DNA from: an uncultured Acidimicrobiaceae bacterium
GTDB taxonomy: Bacteria; Actinomycetota; Acidimicrobiia; Acidimicrobiales; UBA8592
Assembly: GCA_913031515.1 (NCBI GenBank)
Contig: CAJWET010000064.1
Span: 1 to 8,131, forward strand
Direction of reading: 5' to 3'
DNA length: 8,131 nucleotides
Below, in pieces: positions 5,659-8,131 of the stretch; the stretch's first letter is position 1, and every line of letters starts with the position of its first letter. Both the position numbers and the translations under genes were made by a program. A model generated the notes under the pieces. That model did not search any database. It saw nothing but the letters and a program-made list of their open reading frames with translations, and was not told the origin of the DNA.

Positions 5659-5664
5659 ATCTTA
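5659..5664 (-). promoter_or_regulatory. Candidate -10 box (TAAGAT) for a leaderless selenoprotein transcript
   Basis: In the 32-bp gap after leuS, minus-strand TAAGAT is followed by CACTGT (6 nt) and then ATG 5652. There is no Shine-Dalgarno before the ATG. This suggests its own promoter besides any read-through from leuS, and it fixes the start upstream of the TGA. Confidence 0.45.
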
Positions 5665-5684
5665 GTTGCTGCAAGATAACTAAT

Positions 5685-8131
5685 CTATATGACGAAGTTA
5701 ACTAGTTTTCCTTCTATTATTATCTCTTTTTTGATTTGGTTACCTGAGAGAATTGAAGAAATTTTTGGATCGAGTAAAGCAATTTCCTTCAACTCTGTTG
5801 AAGAGCAATCGTTAGCGACCACTATTCGACTCTTTAGCTTTCCGTTAATTTGAATTGGAATCTCTACTAACTCGTCGACCAAGAAACTCGGTTCAGCTGT
5901 AGGGAACTGTGAGTAGACAATACTGTTTTTATGACCCAATTTTTCCCATAATTCCTCTGCTATATGCGGAACGAGAGGAGAAAGTAAGTGAACTAGTACT
6001 TCAGCTATGTCTCTTGGCGTGTGGGAGTCAAGTTTCGTAATTTCGTTATTTAACTCTGTGATTCTGGCGATCGCAGTATTGAAGCGGAGATTCTCCATAT
6101 CATCACGAACTGATTGAATAGTCTGGTGAAGAATGCGTTTTAATCGAGATGGTGGTTCTTCTTCGCTGACAATGAGATCTCCCGTTTCTTCGTCGATAAG
6201 ATTTCGCCAAACCCGTTGTAGAAGTCGCTGAGAACCAACAACAGATTGAGTTTCCCATGGGCGATCTTGGTCAAGTGGGCCCATGAACATTTCGTAGAGT
6301 CGGAGTGTATCTGCACCGAACTTGTCATACATTTCATCTGGTGTAACTGAGTTTCTCAGCGATTTACCCATTTTCCCGAACGAACGGGTTACTAGTTCTC
6401 CGTTATGGAAAAAATCGCCGTTCTCTTCGATTACTTCTACTGCATCAACATATATACCCCTTGGGTCTTGATATGCCGCTGCCTGTATGTAGCCCTGATT
6501 GTATAAACGGTGAAAGGGCTCTCTCGTGCTGACATGGCCTAGGTCAAATAGAACCTTATGCCAGAACCGACTATAAAGAAGATGTAGAACTGCATGTTCG
6601 ACACCGCCAACATAAAGATCCACTCCTCCCGTTTCTCCACCCATCCAGTACGCTTCGATTTCCGTTGAGATAAATTCGTCGTTGTTGCTGGGGTCCAAGT
6701 ATCTGAGGTAGTACCAGCACGAACCTGCCCATTGCGGCATTGTGTTTAACTCTCGTCTGTATTGTCGGATGCCATCACCCAAATCAAGATCTACGGTTAC
6801 CCATTCCGAAGCTCTCCCAAGGGGGGGTTCCGGATCACTATTTTCATCCAAACTCCTTGGAGCCCAATCCATGAGGTCAGGCAACTCAACGGGGAGTAGA
6901 TCTTCTGGAATAGCAATAGGTAGTTGATCTTCATCGTAAACTATTGGGAATGGTTCGCCCCAATACCGTTGCCTGCTGAATAGCCAGTCGCGTAACTTGT
7001 ACGTAGTGTTTCTGGTTCCGTTTCTTGTGTCTTCAAGCCATTCAATCATCCGAGCTTTGGCCTCTTGCACTTTCAGCCCGTTAAGGAAATCGCTGTTAAT
7101 AGCGGGGCCATCTCCAGTGAATGCGTCTCCTTCCCAAGTATCAGGAGGCTGAACAGTTCGAAGAATTTCGAGGTTGAAAGTCTCGGCGAACTCCCAGTCG
7201 CGCTCATCTTGTCCAGGAACGGCCATGATTGCTCCAGTTCCGTAAGCCATAAGCACATAATCTGAGACAAAGACCGGTATCTGTTTTTTGTTGACTGGTA
7301 CTTCAGCGTATGCACCAGTAAACACTCCTGTTTTGTCTTTGTTCTCTTGCCGGTCAAGGTCAGTTTTTTGTGCTGCACTTTCTTGGTAGGCCTTAATAGC
7401 TTCTCGAGGTTTACGAGATCCATTTTTCCAATGTTCGGGAGTGTCAGCTGGCCAGTCGTCTGCAACTATTTCTCTGAGTAACGGATGCTCGGGAGCGAGA
7501 ACCATGTAAGTTGCCCCAAACAAAGTGTCTGGACGGGTTGTAAAAACCTCTATTTGGGATTCCCCAATATGAAATTGTATTTCGGCTCCTTCGCTTTTCC
7601 CGATCCAATTGATTTGCATCGTTTTAATTGCATCGCTCCAATCAAGTATTTCAAGATCCTCTAAGAGCCTGTCGGCGTATGAAGTTATCCTCATCATCCA
7701 TTGTTTTAGCGGCCGCCGATAAACAGGATGATTTCCCCTTTCACTTCTGCCTTCAGCGGTAACTTCTTCGTTTGCTAAAACTGTTCCAAGGGCGGGGCAC
7801 CAATTCACCGGCGCTTCAGCCAGATAAGCCAGTCGGTACGAGTTGATGATTTCTCTTTTCTCAGATCTGTTAAGGCTATTCCATTCTCTTTCGTGAAGGA
7901 ATTTACGTTCGCCGGAAGCAAAACCGTTTTCAAGTTCGCTTATTGGCCGTGCTTTATCTGTGTCAGTGTCGTACCAGGAGTTAAAGAGTTGAAGAAAGAT
8001 CCATTGGGTCCATTTGTAGAAATCTATGTCAGTGGTGGAAACAGACCTTCGTTGGTCATGACCAAGACCAAGCCGGCGTAATTGGCCTCGCATGTTGGCT
8101 ATATTTGCGTTGGTATTCTCGCGTGGATGTT
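5685..8131 (-). CDS. leuS: Leucyl-tRNA synthetase, 5' end beyond the window
   Basis: LeuRS charges tRNA-Leu with leucine in the cytoplasm. The frame is open to the right edge. The first visible residues, HPRENTNANIANMRGQLRRLG, match the region shortly after the HIGH motif, so about 75-100 N-terminal residues including HIGH are missing and the Met at 8093 is internal. 814 residues are visible. They show YKWTQWIF, the CP1 editing domain with TRPDTLFG (about 7514-7540) and GTGAIMAVPGQDERDW (about 7190-7240), RDWLFSRQRYWGEPFP, the leucine-specific stretch near TMPQWAGSCWYYLR, and KMGKS at 6360-6374 in place of KMSKS. They end with the anticodon-binding and C-terminal domains, IKKEIIIEGKLVNFVI. 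KMGKS and GQDERDW are, from memory, normal for actinobacterial LeuRS. The gene is intact in the visible part, ends in TAG, and precedes the selenoprotein gene on the same strand by 32 bp. Confidence 0.96.
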   Translation of the reverse strand, partial: HPRENTNANIANMRGQLRRLGLGHDQRRSVSTTDIDFYKWTQWIFLQLFNSWYDTDTDKARPISELENGFASGERKFLHEREWNSLNRSEKREIINSYRLAYLAEAPVNWCPALGTVLANEEVTAEGRSERGNHPVYRRPLKQWMMRITSYADRLLEDLEILDWSDAIKTMQINWIGKSEGAEIQFHIGESQIEVFTTRPDTLFGATYMVLAPEHPLLREIVADDWPADTPEHWKNGSRKPREAIKAYQESAAQKTDLDRQENKDKTGVFTGAYAEVPVNKKQIPVFVSDYVLMAYGTGAIMAVPGQDERDWEFAETFNLEILRTVQPPDTWEGDAFTGDGPAINSDFLNGLKVQEAKARMIEWLEDTRNGTRNTTYKLRDWLFSRQRYWGEPFPIVYDEDQLPIAIPEDLLPVELPDLMDWAPRSLDENSDPEPPLGRASEWVTVDLDLGDGIRQYRRELNTMPQWAGSCWYYLRYLDPSNNDEFISTEIEAYWMGGETGGVDLYVGGVEHAVLHLLYSRFWHKVLFDLGHVSTREPFHRLYNQGYIQAAAYQDPRGIYVDAVEVIEENGDFFHNGELVTRSFGKMGKSLRNSVTPDEMYDKFGADTLRLYEMFMGPLDQDRPWETQSVVGSQRLLQRVWRNLIDEETGDLIVSEEEPPSRLKRILHQTIQSVRDDMENLRFNTAIARITELNNEITKLDSHTPRDIAEVLVHLLSPLVPHIAEELWEKLGHKNSIVYSQFPTAEPSFLVDELVEIPIQINGKLKSRIVVANDCSSTELKEIALLDPKISSILSGNQIKKEIIIEGKLVNFVI

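Noticed and set aside
6360..6374. KMGKS in LeuRS as a damaged KMSKS signature
   Set aside because: The surrounding SFGKMGKSLRNSV is intact, and the Gly variant is, from memory, common in actinobacterial LeuRS.
6820..6826. G7 homopolymer in leuS as a sequencing error or slippage site
   Set aside because: The frame is continuous through it (P-E-P-P-L-G) and LeuRS homology continues on both sides.
1..8131. tRNA/rRNA genes, CRISPR arrays, transposases, att sites or an origin
   Set aside because: Intergenic gaps are all about 110 bp or less, with no cloverleaf, repeat-spacer or terminal-repeat structure seen by eye.

Overview
The window looks like a piece of a compact, roughly 40-45% GC bacterial chromosome, most likely from an actinobacterium (Acidimicrobiia-like marine or freshwater lineages would fit; this is inference). 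Pointers are a DUF2510 (PGWYxD-type) membrane protein, a LeuRS with KMGKS in place of KMSKS and a GQDERDW editing motif, an M23 peptidase with an N-terminal coiled coil, and start codons placed directly behind TANNNT -10 boxes (leaderless style). The first ~390 bases are different: about 30% GC and coding for the middle of a Bacteroidetes-like glycosyltransferase. They are joined abruptly to a broken oxygenase gene, so that end may be an assembly or amplification chimera.

Layout: (1) 3-446 (+) glycosyltransferase fragment running in from the left edge; (2) 365-673 (-) N-terminal part of a 2-oxoglutarate/Fe(II) oxygenase, cut off at the junction; (3) 762-1970 (+) secreted coiled-coil M23 endopeptidase; (4) 1967-2290 (-) DUF2510 single-pass membrane protein; (5) 2395-3717 (+) MurF; (6) 3719-4036 (-) small double zinc-ribbon protein; (7) 4113-4784 (+) membrane-anchored J-domain protein with an exported Cys-containing tail; (8) 4762-5652 (-) AhpD/carboxymuconolactone-decarboxylase-like protein with an in-frame TGA; (9) 5685-8131 (-) leuS, lacking its 5' end at the right edge.

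The main discovery is gene 8. Taken as ordinary code it is broken by a TGA at 5491-5493. The TGA sits exactly where the second Cys of the AhpD CxxC active site belongs (D-C-G-Y-[TGA]-K-N-V-R). The reading frame is open and family-like on both sides. A 6-bp stem with a 5-nt CGUGA loop begins 18 nt after the TGA, which matches a bacterial SECIS. The parsimonious reading is a 296-residue selenoprotein with a CxxU redox centre. Its C-terminal half looks like a second, cysteine-free AhpD-type repeat.

A second pattern is that four starts (oxygenase, M23, zinc ribbon, selenoprotein) each have a TANNNT hexamer exactly 6 bases before the start codon. This suggests leaderless transcripts. MurF and the J-domain gene instead have Shine-Dalgarno sequences. 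Genes 2 to 8 alternate strand one by one, and convergent pairs meet or overlap at their stop codons.

Functionally the window mixes cell-wall work (MurF ligase, M23 hydrolase), translation (LeuRS) and thiol/selenol redox chemistry. There is no evidence that these act as a single pathway. No rRNA, tRNA, CRISPR array or transposase was seen, and no gene-free stretch exceeds about 110 bases.
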